A stretch of DNA of 64,000 nucleotides from an uncultured Opitutales bacterium (GCA_944390805.1 CALXQW010000036.1:62001-126000); one strand, 5' to 3'; shown: positions 1 through 9,187, counted from the stretch's first letter. The notes: a model not told the origin generated them from the letters alone. A program made the numbers and translations.

Positions 1-998
1 CTGGCAAACCGTGGATTTTCTGGGTTGGGTGCATAGAGCCGCACAGTCCGTATGCGCCCGATGCTCCAAAACGGCTTAAGGAGGAATTTGGAATGGATCC
101 TGCCGATATAAAGATGCCGGGATTTATTCCGAACGACAAAACCATGCGCGACCTTCGCGCAAGCATATATTACGAGCTCAGATGGGCCGACAGGGATTTG
201 GGGAGGATAATAGAGATACTCAAGCAGCGCGGCATGCTTGATAACACTTTGATATTCATAACCGGCGATAATGGCACGCAGATTCCGTATTCAAAGGCAA
301 CTCCGTACGACTGGGGCGTTCATGTTCCGCTTGCTGTATATTGGAAGGGGTGCATAACTGAGGGAACGCGCATAGACGACTTTGTAAAGTTCCCCGATTT
401 TGCTCCCACGATACTTGAAGCTGCGGGGATTCCGATACCTGCTGACATGAGCGGCAAGAGCTTTTTAAAGTCTTTGCTTTCTGGTAAATCCGGGCGAGTT
501 GACGAGTCGAGAGACCATGTTGTAACAGGGCTTGAATGGCATGGAGAGCTGCCGCCTTACAATTCTGCGGCGCGTGCTATAAGAGATGAAAATTACGAGT
601 ATATAATAAACTATGCCCGCAGGCCGGCAAACCGCATTCCGCCGAATCGTGGTCCGAAGAAAGAAGGAGACCCCTGGGAGGAGCTTTACGATTTGAAGAA
701 AGACCCGTGGACACTCAAGAATGTTGCGGACGATCCTGCCTATGCTGAAATAAAGGCAAAGATGATCGCAAAGATGAATGAGTATCTTCTAAAGACGGGG
801 GATCCGCGAGCAACCGGAGATATGAAGATATTTGACGAGACCAGAAAATTTGTGGAGTCGCGCAAGAGCGACGGATACGGTAAAAAGAGTAAAACTAAAG
901 CTGCGCAAGCCGCAAAAAAATCTGTGTCTAAAAAAGCGACGTCGAAAAAAGTCGCACAAAAGAGGTCTGCTGAAAAAAAGCAGTCTAGCGATAAATAA
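1..998 (+). CDS. Sulfatase (arylsulfatase family), C-terminal part
   Basis: The gene is open at the left edge of the window and is read in the frame starting at base 3. The first visible residues include FWVGCIEPHSPYAPD, and a later stretch reads FITGDNG, both typical of the alkaline-phosphatase-like sulfatase fold that hydrolyses sulfate esters of glycans. The N-terminal CxPxR motif that matures to formylglycine lies outside the window, so activity cannot be judged. After the usual C-terminal subdomain (ELYDLKKDPWTLKNVADD) comes a tail of about 38 residues made almost only of Lys, Ala, Ser, Thr and Gln, which is not part of the family fold. The multihaem cytochrome gene follows 15 bp downstream, so the two are probably co-transcribed. 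The family call is firm; the substrate is unknown. Confidence 0.9.
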   Translation, partial: GKPWIFWVGCIEPHSPYAPDAPKRLKEEFGMDPADIKMPGFIPNDKTMRDLRASIYYELRWADRDLGRIIEILKQRGMLDNTLIFITGDNGTQIPYSKATPYDWGVHVPLAVYWKGCITEGTRIDDFVKFPDFAPTILEAAGIPIPADMSGKSFLKSLLSGKSGRVDESRDHVVTGLEWHGELPPYNSAARAIRDENYEYIINYARRPANRIPPNRGPKKEGDPWEELYDLKKDPWTLKNVADDPAYAEIKAKMIAKMNEYLLKTGDPRATGDMKIFDETRKFVESRKSDGYGKKSKTKAAQAAKKSVSKKATSKKVAQKRSAEKKQSSDK

Positions 999-1013
999 CA
1001 ATATGATATAAGA

Positions 1014-3110
1014 ATGGTTCTTCCCGGAAAGATTTGCACGGTATTGTCGCTGTTATCATTGCTTCCGGTAATCTTGCCTGCAGCTGTGAATAATTGCGCA
1101 ACTTGCCATCAATATGAATGGAGCATGCAAAATTCCGTAAAGGCTGTGCATCATACATTGGCTGGACGCAAGCTTTCAGATAAGTTAGATTCTGGCGTCT
1201 TTTCGGGAAGAACTTTTTCCGACTCTTCCGGAACATACAAGTTTTTCAAAGAGGGGGAGAAGTTCAAAATTTCAGTTGAAGATAAAGAAAGTTCAAAAAC
1301 ATTAACTTACGATGCTATATATTCCATAGGAGTTGAGCCTCTCATTCAGTACGTGGTTTCGGCAGAGCGCGGGGCGTTTCAAGTCTTAAATATAGCCTAC
1401 GATACCAAAAAAGACGAGTTTTTCGATGTGTTTTCAGGAGAAAAACGCCTTAAAGGAGAATGGGGGCATTGGTTGTCGCGCGGAATGAATTGGAATTCAA
1501 ACTGCGCCTATTGCCATAATGTTGCCTTCAAGAAAAATTACAGCTTTGAATCTGATTCATACAATAGCTCTATGCTTGAACCAGGCATAGGGTGTTTGCA
1601 ATGCCATCCGGCTCTGCCTGGGGCTTGCGGACATAAGGAGTTGCCTCTTCTGAAAAAACGACCCTCGCATAGAGAGAGAATGTTTGCGTGTGCGTCGTGC
1701 CACAGCAGGCGTGAACAGCTAAATGCCGATAGATTTATAGCAGGGGAAGATTATTTTGATTCATTTCGCCCGGAGCTGCCGGTTGTAAAAGGTATATATT
1801 ATCCAGATGGAAAGGTAAAAGAAGAGGATTTTGTATTCTCATCTTTCATGATGTGCCGCCAGTTCACAGCCGGATTAACCTGCACAGACTGCCACGACAA
1901 ACATCTTTTAAGGACATTTCGGCCTATAGACAATAACCAGTTATGCTTAAGCTGCCATGCCCCGGATGCCCGCGGATTTAAAGGTGCCCCCACAATTATT
2001 GCAAACGAGCATTCCGCGCATCCGGACGGGGAGGGAAATTTGTGCGTTAATTGCCACATGCCAAAAACTGTATATATGGGCCGGGATGCTCGTTATGACC
2101 ACGGGTTTACATCTCCAGATCCGCTATTGACAAAGCTTGTCGGAATTCCAAACGCATGTTCCCAGTGCCACGAAAAAATCGACGCAGGAAAGCCAGAAAG
2201 AAATCTGGACCGGCTCATAGATTATTTTAATAAGCATTGGGGTAGCGAACGCTTTTTAAACAAGCGGGCAAGGAGTTTGGCAGTGGCCCGCGCACACGAC
2301 GGAGATTTATCAGATGAAAATAAAACAGAGCTTCTAAAAGCTCTTGCGGTTGAGGATAATCTTGCATGGAAGGCTACTATAATGAATCTGCTCTTGCCGC
2401 GCGCGGCAGATGAAGACGTTCAGACTTTATTTAAAAACATGTTGAAGTCTGAGAGTCCGTTAATTCGCTCGGCGGCGGTTAGAGGTCTTTCTGCATTGCC
2501 GGAGAATGTGGAAATTCTTAAAGGTGCACTCTCGGATCCATCGACTATGGTGCGTATAGATTCGGCGTTCTCTTTGGGGGGAGAGTCTGTATCAGACAAG
2601 AGGGCGCATTCGGAATTGATAGAGTATTTGGAGTTTAATTCGGATTCGTCCATAGGCCTTCTGAAACGCGCAGACTATGCCCTGAGAAGTGGATCAACAG
2701 CCGATGCGGAGAAGTTTGCGCTTGCGGCGATGAATTTAGAGCCGCTAAATCCGGAGTTTAGACGTCAGGTTGCAGTTATTCTCCTGCGTGCGAATATGCC
2801 AGATAAAGCCATGTCTGTGTTGAAAAAGGCAAAGGAAGATTTCCCTTCCTCTGCCGATGTATCCTATGCGCTTGCTCTGCTTTATGCCCAGATGGGAGAT
2901 TTAAACCTGACCGTTTCAGAGCTTGAAAATACTGTAAAATTAAACCCTGGCTTTTCTCGGGCATGGTACAATTTGTCTGTTGCCTTATTCCGCATTGGCA
3001 ATGTCAACGGGGCAATTAACGCTGCCGACAAAGCCGCAAAAACAGATAAGGAAAATGCCGCGGAGTATCTTGAACTGAAGAAATACTATATGCATAGCCA
3101 GGCAAACTAA
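1014..3110 (+). CDS. Exported octahaem cytochrome c with HEAT-like and TPR repeats
   Basis: The 698-residue protein begins with a hydrophobic signal peptide (residues 1-25). It carries eight CxxCH haem-attachment motifs, with first cysteines at residues 28, 164, 194, 226, 290, 311, 344 and 382. The spacing and sequences such as LTCTDCHDKH and LCVNCHMPK resemble the multihaem cytochrome c554/nitrite-reductase-like and doubled-CxxCH families. Residues about 430-540 look like short HEAT-type helical repeats, and about 560-690 contain TPR-like repeats (for example LNPGFSRAWYNLSVALFRIG). It should sit in the periplasm or on the outer membrane and carry electrons; the repeat half suggests docking to another protein. 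The gene is 15 bp downstream of the sulfatase. No catalytic haem ligand can be assigned by eye, so an enzyme role is not claimed. Confidence 0.85.
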   Translation: MVLPGKICTVLSLLSLLPVILPAAVNNCATCHQYEWSMQNSVKAVHHTLAGRKLSDKLDSGVFSGRTFSDSSGTYKFFKEGEKFKISVEDKESSKTLTYDAIYSIGVEPLIQYVVSAERGAFQVLNIAYDTKKDEFFDVFSGEKRLKGEWGHWLSRGMNWNSNCAYCHNVAFKKNYSFESDSYNSSMLEPGIGCLQCHPALPGACGHKELPLLKKRPSHRERMFACASCHSRREQLNADRFIAGEDYFDSFRPELPVVKGIYYPDGKVKEEDFVFSSFMMCRQFTAGLTCTDCHDKHLLRTFRPIDNNQLCLSCHAPDARGFKGAPTIIANEHSAHPDGEGNLCVNCHMPKTVYMGRDARYDHGFTSPDPLLTKLVGIPNACSQCHEKIDAGKPERNLDRLIDYFNKHWGSERFLNKRARSLAVARAHDGDLSDENKTELLKALAVEDNLAWKATIMNLLLPRAADEDVQTLFKNMLKSESPLIRSAAVRGLSALPENVEILKGALSDPSTMVRIDSAFSLGGESVSDKRAHSELIEYLEFNSDSSIGLLKRADYALRSGSTADAEKFALAAMNLEPLNPEFRRQVAVILLRANMPDKAMSVLKKAKEDFPSSADVSYALALLYAQMGDLNLTVSELENTVKLNPGFSRAWYNLSVALFRIGNVNGAINAADKAAKTDKENAAEYLELKKYYMHSQAN

Positions 3111-3304
3111 CATCTTTTCCTAATTCTTTTGCTTCCGGTTTTTAAAGGATAAAACAAAGCATAGTGTCTTTTATAAAGATATATAATTTGCATTAGAAAA
3201 ATTTATGCCGGAATTATTTTTTTGAGCCGCTCTTTGCTCTTTTTGAGTATAAATTTATTACTTGAAAAAATATTTATCGTGGAGCAGAACGTTGTGTTTA
3301 TTTT

Positions 3305-4477
3305 ATGGACACTATTCTTCAGGATCCAAAAAGGGGCACGTACAGATTTGCGGCATCCACGTTTTTCTTTGCTTCAGGCATGGTGTTTGCATCGTGGGCA
3401 AGCCGCATCCCAGATGTCAAGCAGGCGATAGGCTTAGACGACGCTGGTTTGGGAACAGTTCTTCTTGGGCTCCCTCTTGGGCAAGTTTCCGCAATGGCCC
3501 TCTCTGGATGGCTTGTGGCAAAGTTTTCCAGCAAGATAATAAGCCATATTGCAAGCATTCTGTATCCGGGAATGCTTCTTGCGGTTCCTTTTGCATCTAC
3601 CGGAATTGAGCTATTCTTGGTATTGTTGCTCTTTGGTGTGTTTGCAAACCTAAATAATATATCTATAAACACACAAGCTGTAAGCGTGGAAAGATTTTAT
3701 CAGAACACTATAATGGGTACTTTTCACGGTGTATGGTCATTGGCCGGATTTGCCGGTGGAGGATTCGCATTCTTTCTTGCGCCTCATCTGACTATAATGC
3801 AGCATTTTCTGATAATAAATGCCTATACTCTTATAAACCTTGCTATATTTGGGCCAAGGCTTTGCAAGACAGATTTAAAGCCAGAGGCAGATCCGGCCGA
3901 CGCAGGCAAAAAACGCGGAATGTTCAATCCAACTCCATTTATCATAAACCTTGGAATAATTGCCTTTGGCTGTATGTCTTGCGAGGGAATAATGTATAAC
4001 TGGAGCATAATATATTATCAGAGCGTCATAGGGGCTCCTGAAAACCTCATGCGCTTAGGATATGTCTGTTGCATGGGAGCGATGGCCTCGGGCAGATTTT
4101 TAGCAGACTTTTTTGCGGCGCGTTTCGGGGTTGTAAATTTGCTCAGGGCAAGTGGACTTATGATGTTCATTGGGCTTATGATTACAGTTTTATTCCCAAA
4201 CATAATAATTTCCGCAATAGGATTTCTCGGTGTAGGATTTGGAGTATCGGGGGTGATCCCCATGTGTTATAGTGCTGCTGGGCATTCAAGAAGAATGAGC
4301 CCAAGCATTGCCATAGCCACAGTATCGACCATAGGTTTTATGGGATTCTTGATGGGACCTCCGCTTATAGGATATGTAGCCTATGCCACAAGCCTAAGGG
4401 TTTCCTTCACGCTTATAGCCATGCTTGGAATAATGGTGTTTGTATTGTCTAAATCTTTAAAGAGCAGGGTTAATTAA
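3305..4477 (+). CDS. Major facilitator superfamily permease
   Basis: The 390-residue product is almost entirely hydrophobic, with about twelve predicted membrane spans. Near the N-terminus it has the segment SWASRIPDVKQAIGLDD, followed by a Gly-rich region typical of YbjJ/FucP-like MFS carriers. A cytoplasmic charged loop at about residues 190-205 (LKPEADPADAGKKRG) separates the two six-helix halves, as in the family. The first ATG at 3305 is used although the ribosome-binding site is weak. It lies alone between the cytochrome and the esterase genes, with about 190 bp of AT-rich leader. The substrate cannot be told from sequence; a sugar or other small organic compound is the usual range for this group. 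Confidence 0.82.
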   Translation: MDTILQDPKRGTYRFAASTFFFASGMVFASWASRIPDVKQAIGLDDAGLGTVLLGLPLGQVSAMALSGWLVAKFSSKIISHIASILYPGMLLAVPFASTGIELFLVLLLFGVFANLNNISINTQAVSVERFYQNTIMGTFHGVWSLAGFAGGGFAFFLAPHLTIMQHFLIINAYTLINLAIFGPRLCKTDLKPEADPADAGKKRGMFNPTPFIINLGIIAFGCMSCEGIMYNWSIIYYQSVIGAPENLMRLGYVCCMGAMASGRFLADFFAARFGVVNLLRASGLMMFIGLMITVLFPNIIISAIGFLGVGFGVSGVIPMCYSAAGHSRRMSPSIAIATVSTIGFMGFLMGPPLIGYVAYATSLRVSFTLIAMLGIMVFVLSKSLKSRVN

Positions 4478-4518
4478 TTGTTGCCGCTAAATAGGCCTTT
4501 TGATTAATTTTGTTTGTG

Positions 4519-5922
4519 ATGAGAAGATATATTGCACTTTTTGCGGCGTTAACGTTTTCATTTTCCTGTATTTTTGCAGAGATGCGAAAATACGACGATT
4601 GTGAAATTTCCCTTGTTCCAGAGCGCACAAGCGGGCTGTATAGGAAGGGTGAAAAGGTATCTTTCAATTTTAGCGCTACTCATTTTGGGAAGCCAATTTC
4701 TGGAGTTTATGTTGAATGGACCTTGTCTAAAGACGGAGTTGAACCCTTTAAAAAAGGGAAGGGCAAGACCGATTCTGCCGGCAGATTGAAAATAGGGACA
4801 ATGTCTCTCGACGAGCCGGGATTTGTACATTGCTACGCATCTGTAAAGACGGCTGTCAAAAAGCGCGCACGGGGTATTCATGCTGGAGCGGGGGTTGATG
4901 TAATGCTTATAAAACCAGCACTTCAGCCGCCGTCGGATTTTGACGAGTATTGGCTCTCACAGAAGACGCTACTTGCCAATACTCCCGCAAATATAAAAAT
5001 TACGCCACTGAAGTTTGACGAGCCCGGAGTTAATTTATTTGAAGTAAAGGCGGATTTACCCGAAGGCAAAAAACTTTCAGCAGTTTTAGCTGTCCCCAAA
5101 GGTGCAAAAGAAGCTTCTCTTCCGGCAATGGTAACATGCCACGGAGCTGGGGTGAGAAGTTCTTATGGCCCTTCAGAAGGTGCAAATTCGCACCCGGTGT
5201 GGTCTCCGGCAAGGTGGGCAAAAAAAGGCATATTAACTCTCGATTTCAATGCACTTGGGTTGGATAACTTTAAGGATCGCAAATATTATTTAGATTTGGC
5301 AAAAGGAGAATTTAAAGATTATTACACTCAAAATCCAAGTAGCCGAAATACAATATTCTTCCGAGAGCTCTATCTGCGCTTGTTGAGAGCTATACAGGTG
5401 GTGTGCGAAAGGCCCGAGTGGGACGGTAAAATTCTGATAGTAGGCGGACGGAGCCAAGGGGGAGGGCAGGCGATAGCCGCTGCGGGCTTGTCGAGCAAAG
5501 TTACTATGGCTTTTGCACATATACCAGCACTTTGCGATTTGGGCGGCATGAAGGCCGCAAGGGCGGTTGGCTGGCCGGGAAAACTTTGCATATCCAAAGA
5601 ATATGCAGGCATGACTAAATCTGAACAGTTAAAGAATAAGAGCCTGAAGTGGAGCGAGTCTGCAATAAATTCTGCGCGCTATGTAGATGCGGCGAATTTT
5701 GCAAAAAATATTAAATGCGAATTTTTTATGTCGGTTGGATTCTGCGATGTTGTCTGTCCTCCAACTACCTGTTTTGCCGCATTCAACAATATTCCATCAA
5801 AGAATAAGACTATGCTAAACTGCGTTAACATAGGGCACACAAGTTCTGCTCCCGAGGCTAAATACGCCGACGAACAAGCCGAAAAAGCAGTTATGGCGCA
5901 CATTGAAAAAATGCGCAAATAG
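4519..5922 (+). CDS. Secreted acetyl-xylan-esterase-type alpha/beta hydrolase
   Basis: I use the ATG at 4519, which places a clean signal peptide (MRRYIALFAALTFSFSCIFA) at the N-terminus; an in-frame TTG nine bases upstream is possible. Residues about 25-120 form an Ig-like beta domain. The rest is an AXE1-type alpha/beta hydrolase introduced by the PSDFDEYW motif. The nucleophile elbow reads GGRSQGGG with Ser at about residue 312; the acid Asp is probably in GFCDVVCPP and the base His in NIGHTSS. The family removes acetyl groups from xylan or other glycans and cephalosporin-like esters. Location in the periplasm or outside fits the nearby sulfatase and MFS genes. The real substrate is unknown. 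Confidence 0.82.
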   Translation: MRRYIALFAALTFSFSCIFAEMRKYDDCEISLVPERTSGLYRKGEKVSFNFSATHFGKPISGVYVEWTLSKDGVEPFKKGKGKTDSAGRLKIGTMSLDEPGFVHCYASVKTAVKKRARGIHAGAGVDVMLIKPALQPPSDFDEYWLSQKTLLANTPANIKITPLKFDEPGVNLFEVKADLPEGKKLSAVLAVPKGAKEASLPAMVTCHGAGVRSSYGPSEGANSHPVWSPARWAKKGILTLDFNALGLDNFKDRKYYLDLAKGEFKDYYTQNPSSRNTIFFRELYLRLLRAIQVVCERPEWDGKILIVGGRSQGGGQAIAAAGLSSKVTMAFAHIPALCDLGGMKAARAVGWPGKLCISKEYAGMTKSEQLKNKSLKWSESAINSARYVDAANFAKNIKCEFFMSVGFCDVVCPPTTCFAAFNNIPSKNKTMLNCVNIGHTSSAPEAKYADEQAEKAVMAHIEKMRK

Positions 5923-5983
5923 CCGGCATATTGCGAAGATTAAAAAATTCATTTTACCTTGTGCAAGATTCTTATATCGGGGC

Positions 5984-6706
5984 CTAACAGGTAAGGCCTC
6001 CGTCTACAACTATGGATTGTCCAGTTATGGATTTTGCCATGTCGGAACATAGAAATTCGGCAAGGTTGCAGATGTCGTCCAAATCTGCAAATCGCCCAAG
6101 CGGAGTTCTACGAACGATGGAATCTCTCTGCTTTTCAGTGAGTGAATTTGACATTTCCGTATGCATGAACCCAGGGCATATGGAATTTACCCTTATTTGC
6201 CTTTTACCCAATTCTCGTGCCATTGACCGAGTGAAGGCGTCAAGCGCACCCTTAGTTGCAGAATAGACACTAAGCCCTGAATAACCGCGCAGCGATACTA
6301 TCGAGCTTATATTTAATATACAGCCGCCTCCGCGCAATATCATTTCCCTTGCGGCATATTTTGTAAGAAGTATGGTTGCGCGCAGATTTACGTCCAACAT
6401 GGATTCTATCTTATCGTCTGAAAGCATCGCAAGAACGCCGTCAGATGCTGTTGCGGCATTGTTTATAAGGCAGTCTATCCCGCCAAGAAAATTCTCAGCC
6501 TCGCTTGCGATTCCTTGAATTTGCAACATGTCCGACAGATCTTTTTCTGTGAACTTTAAAGTTTCTGGATACAATTTCTCCAGCGCAGCAATCTGCTCTG
6601 TTTTTCTGCGGGAAAACCCAAATACCTTGTCTCCACGCTCGAGGAATCTTTCTGCCAGAGCCAATCCCAATCCTCTCGCACAACCGCTTACTATAATCTT
6701 TTTCAT
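5984..6706 (-). CDS. Short-chain dehydrogenase, 3-oxoacyl-ACP reductase (FabG) type
   Basis: A 240-residue SDR of the usual FabG length. The NADP-binding glycine motif is SGCARGLG (residues 7-14), the NNA motif is at 82-84, and the catalytic set is Ser134/135, Tyr148 and Lys152 in YSATKGA. The C-terminus has SITGQSIVVDGG, typical of FabG. In this locus it would reduce beta-ketoacyl-ACP intermediates made by the ketosynthases, the role of ApeQ in aryl polyene synthesis. Its start overlaps the end of the ligase gene by 4 bp, so it is the last gene of a three-gene minus-strand unit (ACP, ligase, reductase). Confidence 0.9.
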   Translation of the reverse strand: MKKIIVSGCARGLGLALAERFLERGDKVFGFSRRKTEQIAALEKLYPETLKFTEKDLSDMLQIQGIASEAENFLGGIDCLINNAATASDGVLAMLSDDKIESMLDVNLRATILLTKYAAREMILRGGGCILNISSIVSLRGYSGLSVYSATKGALDAFTRSMARELGKRQIRVNSICPGFMHTEMSNSLTEKQRDSIVRRTPLGRFADLDDICNLAEFLCSDMAKSITGQSIVVDGGLTC

Positions 6707-7830
6707 ACGCGTTTTTTCTTTCCAGCTGCGCTTGTCTGTATTCTTTCCACAAAATTTACTATTCTTGCAACGGAAAATTTGTCTGGAGTATTGCAGGATA
6801 TGTCTTTTATCTTTTCCTTTATTCTGTCTATATTGCTCTTATCGCACACGACATCAATTGCAACAATCTCCCCGCATACGGAGTTCTTTACCGGATACGC
6901 AACAATATCCTTTATCCCGTCTATATCCCAATATAACTCTTCCACATCTTGCAGGGAAACTTTACGTCCGCCAACATTTGCTACATCTGCGGCGCGCCCT
7001 TTGAATATAAGCCTGCCATCGCAAAGTTCAACCCTGTCTGCCGTGTCTATCCATACGCCATTTCTTTTTACAAACAGGCGGGAATCTTCTATCTTGCAGT
7101 TGTCTTGCATCAGTTCTACTGGAATGCCCGCCTTGCCGTCCCGAACTTCAAAACACGCGCCAAGCTCGCTAGTGGCATATATGTGTGTTATTTTTGCATG
7201 TGGAAATTTCTTTGAGAGATTGTCTAAAAGGCGCTGATCTACGGCTTCTCCGCCAAGAACTATGCGCCGCGGCTCTATTGAGCTGGTATCGGAAAATATT
7301 ATGAAGTTTCTAATCCAAGATGGAGTTGCGTTGATATTGAAGTTCTTTTGCTGGCGCAGGAAGTCGGCGTCTTTATCAAGGTCGCCGCACGATAGCGCTA
7401 TGCTTCCTCCAGATACTACGGCCTGCGCAAATACTTGCAATCCGGCAAACAGAAGAGGATTAAACGCCGTAAACCAAAGATTCCCTCTTAAAGATTCAGA
7501 CTCTTTTACTGAAGAGAATATCTGTTTCCAGGTCTTTGATACGAGTTTGGGGTTTCCTTCTGTTCCGCTTGTAAAGAAATTGACCTCGCCAAGTTTGTCT
7601 TCTAGTTTACCGTCTCCAAGAATAAGAGGAATAGAAAGCATTTCCGCGGCAAGAAAGTCTGCAGGGAAGTCCTCTACATGGGCAGAATTTACCCTCATGT
7701 ATTTTTCCTTGTGCGTCTTTGCCTTGAGGTTTGCCCTGTCTATTAGCTCGCTTCTGGAAATGCAGTTTGGGCGCACAAGAAGGGGCTTGTTTACTCCAGA
7801 CTTTTCGAACTGTTCAAGAAGAAACCCCAT
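6703..7830 (-). CDS. Short AMP-forming acyl-(ACP) ligase (ANL family)
   Basis: At 375 residues this is shorter than usual ANL enzymes (about 500) because the N-terminal subdomain is reduced. The adenylation motifs are present: the phosphate loop FTSGTEGNPK near residue 90, the YATSELG motif, the hinge region FKGRAADVANVGGRKV, and a C-terminal SAAGKKKR that supplies the catalytic Lys (A10). It probably activates an acyl or aryl carboxylate as an AMP ester and loads it on an ACP, like ApeH in aryl polyene loci. The ACP gene ends at the base directly before this gene begins, and the FabG gene overlaps its end by 4 bp. The substrate is not predictable by eye. Confidence 0.82.
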   Translation of the reverse strand: MGFLLEQFEKSGVNKPLLVRPNCISRSELIDRANLKAKTHKEKYMRVNSAHVEDFPADFLAAEMLSIPLILGDGKLEDKLGEVNFFTSGTEGNPKLVSKTWKQIFSSVKESESLRGNLWFTAFNPLLFAGLQVFAQAVVSGGSIALSCGDLDKDADFLRQQKNFNINATPSWIRNFIIFSDTSSIEPRRIVLGGEAVDQRLLDNLSKKFPHAKITHIYATSELGACFEVRDGKAGIPVELMQDNCKIEDSRLFVKRNGVWIDTADRVELCDGRLIFKGRAADVANVGGRKVSLQDVEELYWDIDGIKDIVAYPVKNSVCGEIVAIDVVCDKSNIDRIKEKIKDISCNTPDKFSVARIVNFVERIQTSAAGKKKRV

Positions 7831-8064
7831 CTACTTTGCGAGCTTTTTTAAATCGGAGTAGGTCTTTAAGCGCAGGTTTAAATCTTCAAAGATGTCAACA
7901 CCCGTCTTCTTTTGGTATCTTACGGCAAATTCGGCCCAGTCGAGCGAGTCAAGCCCAAAGGTGGAATCAAGCGGAGTATCGTCTGTAAGCGGCGGGCAGA
8001 CTTTCTTGTTATTTTCAAATACGGCTTTTAATTCCGTCTCCAATATGTCAATTTTACTTTGCAT
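7831..8064 (-). CDS. Acyl carrier protein 1 of the polyene-like locus
   Basis: A 77-residue ACP. The phosphopantetheine site is GLDSLDW with Ser40, preceded by the acidic helix and loop region DDTPLDSTF. It is the first gene of the minus-strand unit ACP-ligase-ketoreductase and directly abuts the ligase gene, which suggests that it receives the activated starter. It is one of three different ACPs in the locus. The gene starts 61 bp from the divergently transcribed KAS III gene, with a perfect inverted repeat between them. Confidence 0.88.
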   Translation of the reverse strand: MQSKIDILETELKAVFENNKKVCPPLTDDTPLDSTFGLDSLDWAEFAVRYQKKTGVDIFEDLNLRLKTYSDLKKLAK

Positions 8065-8067
8065 CTG

Positions 8068-8088
8068 TAAACAAAAGCGTTTTGTTTA
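8068..8088. promoter_or_regulatory. Perfect inverted repeat, candidate operator in divergent promoter region
   Basis: The arms TAAACAAAA (8068-8076) and TTTTGTTTA (8080-8088) are exact reverse complements separated by the three bases GCG. The element lies in the 61-bp gap between the divergent ACP1 and KAS III genes, immediately upstream of the ACP start. Position and symmetry suit a dimeric transcription factor; no cognate regulator gene is seen inside the locus. It has no T-tract on either side at the right distance, so a terminator is less likely. Confidence 0.5.
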
Positions 8089-8125
8089 ATAGTTTTAATA
8101 TCGTAAAATAAATCAAACATATTTT

Positions 8126-9187
8126 ATGTTCGGATCTAAGATAACGGCGCTTACCTACGCGTTGCCTTGCGGCAGGCTTACGCACGAAACTCTATGCGAG
8201 CGTTTCGGGCGTTCGGTTATGGATAAAATTGCCTCAAATACAGGAATATGGGAACGCAGGGTTTCTCCGGATGGCGTTTGCACATCGGATTTGGCGTACG
8301 ATGCGGCAAATCTGCTGTTCTCAAAATTTGGCATAGCAAAAAACGATATAGATTTAATTATCTTTGCAACCCAAACTCCAGACTATCTTTTGCCTTCCAA
8401 CGCATGCATCATGCAAGATAGGTTAAAGCTACCAAAATCAGCTGCCGCTTTCGATATAAATCTTGGATGCACCCAATATACCTACTCTTTGTGCGTAATA
8501 AACGGGCTGATATGCGGTGGCGCCTTTAAGAAAGCTCTTCTGCTTTCGGGTGATACCCCTTCAAAAATGCTAAATCCAATGGATAAAGGCTCTGTTGCTC
8601 TCTTTGGAGATATTGCTGCGGCTACAATTTTGGAGAGAAGCTCGTCTGCGTGGTTTATAGACGCCGTTTACGGGACCGACGGCTCTGGTGCAGGAAGCCT
8701 TATTTTGCCTGGTTCGGGCTTTAGACATGGCGGAACAAATATAATTAATTCTCCAATCTGTGCCGGAACTTCAGAAGAAGATTGCGCCGGTTCAAAAGAT
8801 CTATTCATGGACGGACTTAAGATTTTTACATTCGCCTTCAAACGTCTGCCGGAATCTGTCTTGGAGTTGCTTGCCAGAAATTCTCTTTCAGTTTCAGATA
8901 TAGATCTTTTTATATTTCATCAGGCTGGAGAAAAAATCATCAAAGCCGCATCGGAACGTTTGGCAATTCCCATGGAAAGGCTGCATTTAAATCTGCGCAA
9001 TATAGGCAATACCGGCGGCTCAAGCGTGGCTGCGGCTCTTGCCGACGCGTATATGCAAGGCAAATTAAAAACAGGCATGAAAGTGGTTTTAGCCTCTTTT
9101 GGAGTAGGCCTTTCATGGAATGCCGTTTTGCTTGAGTGGAAAGATGGATTTCTCGGCGCCGACATGTTCGACGGAGCTAAAGATTAA
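8126..9187 (+). CDS. 3-oxoacyl-ACP synthase III (KAS III, FabH-like)
   Basis: A 353-residue thiolase-fold enzyme with a complete KAS III triad: Cys115 in NLGCTQYT, His265 in IFHQAGEK, and Asn295 in NIGNTGGSS. The N-terminal region (ASNTGIWERRV) also follows FabH. KAS III enzymes condense an acyl-CoA or acyl-ACP starter with malonyl-ACP, or, in DarB-like members, join two chains. It is transcribed on the plus strand alone, divergent from the ACP1 unit and convergent with the large ketosynthase operon. It may provide the priming step or a chain-joining step; a DarA-type aromatase is not seen nearby, so dialkylresorcinol formation is not supported. Confidence 0.88.
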   Translation: MFGSKITALTYALPCGRLTHETLCERFGRSVMDKIASNTGIWERRVSPDGVCTSDLAYDAANLLFSKFGIAKNDIDLIIFATQTPDYLLPSNACIMQDRLKLPKSAAAFDINLGCTQYTYSLCVINGLICGGAFKKALLLSGDTPSKMLNPMDKGSVALFGDIAAATILERSSSAWFIDAVYGTDGSGAGSLILPGSGFRHGGTNIINSPICAGTSEEDCAGSKDLFMDGLKIFTFAFKRLPESVLELLARNSLSVSDIDLFIFHQAGEKIIKAASERLAIPMERLHLNLRNIGNTGGSSVAAALADAYMQGKLKTGMKVVLASFGVGLSWNAVLLEWKDGFLGADMFDGAKD

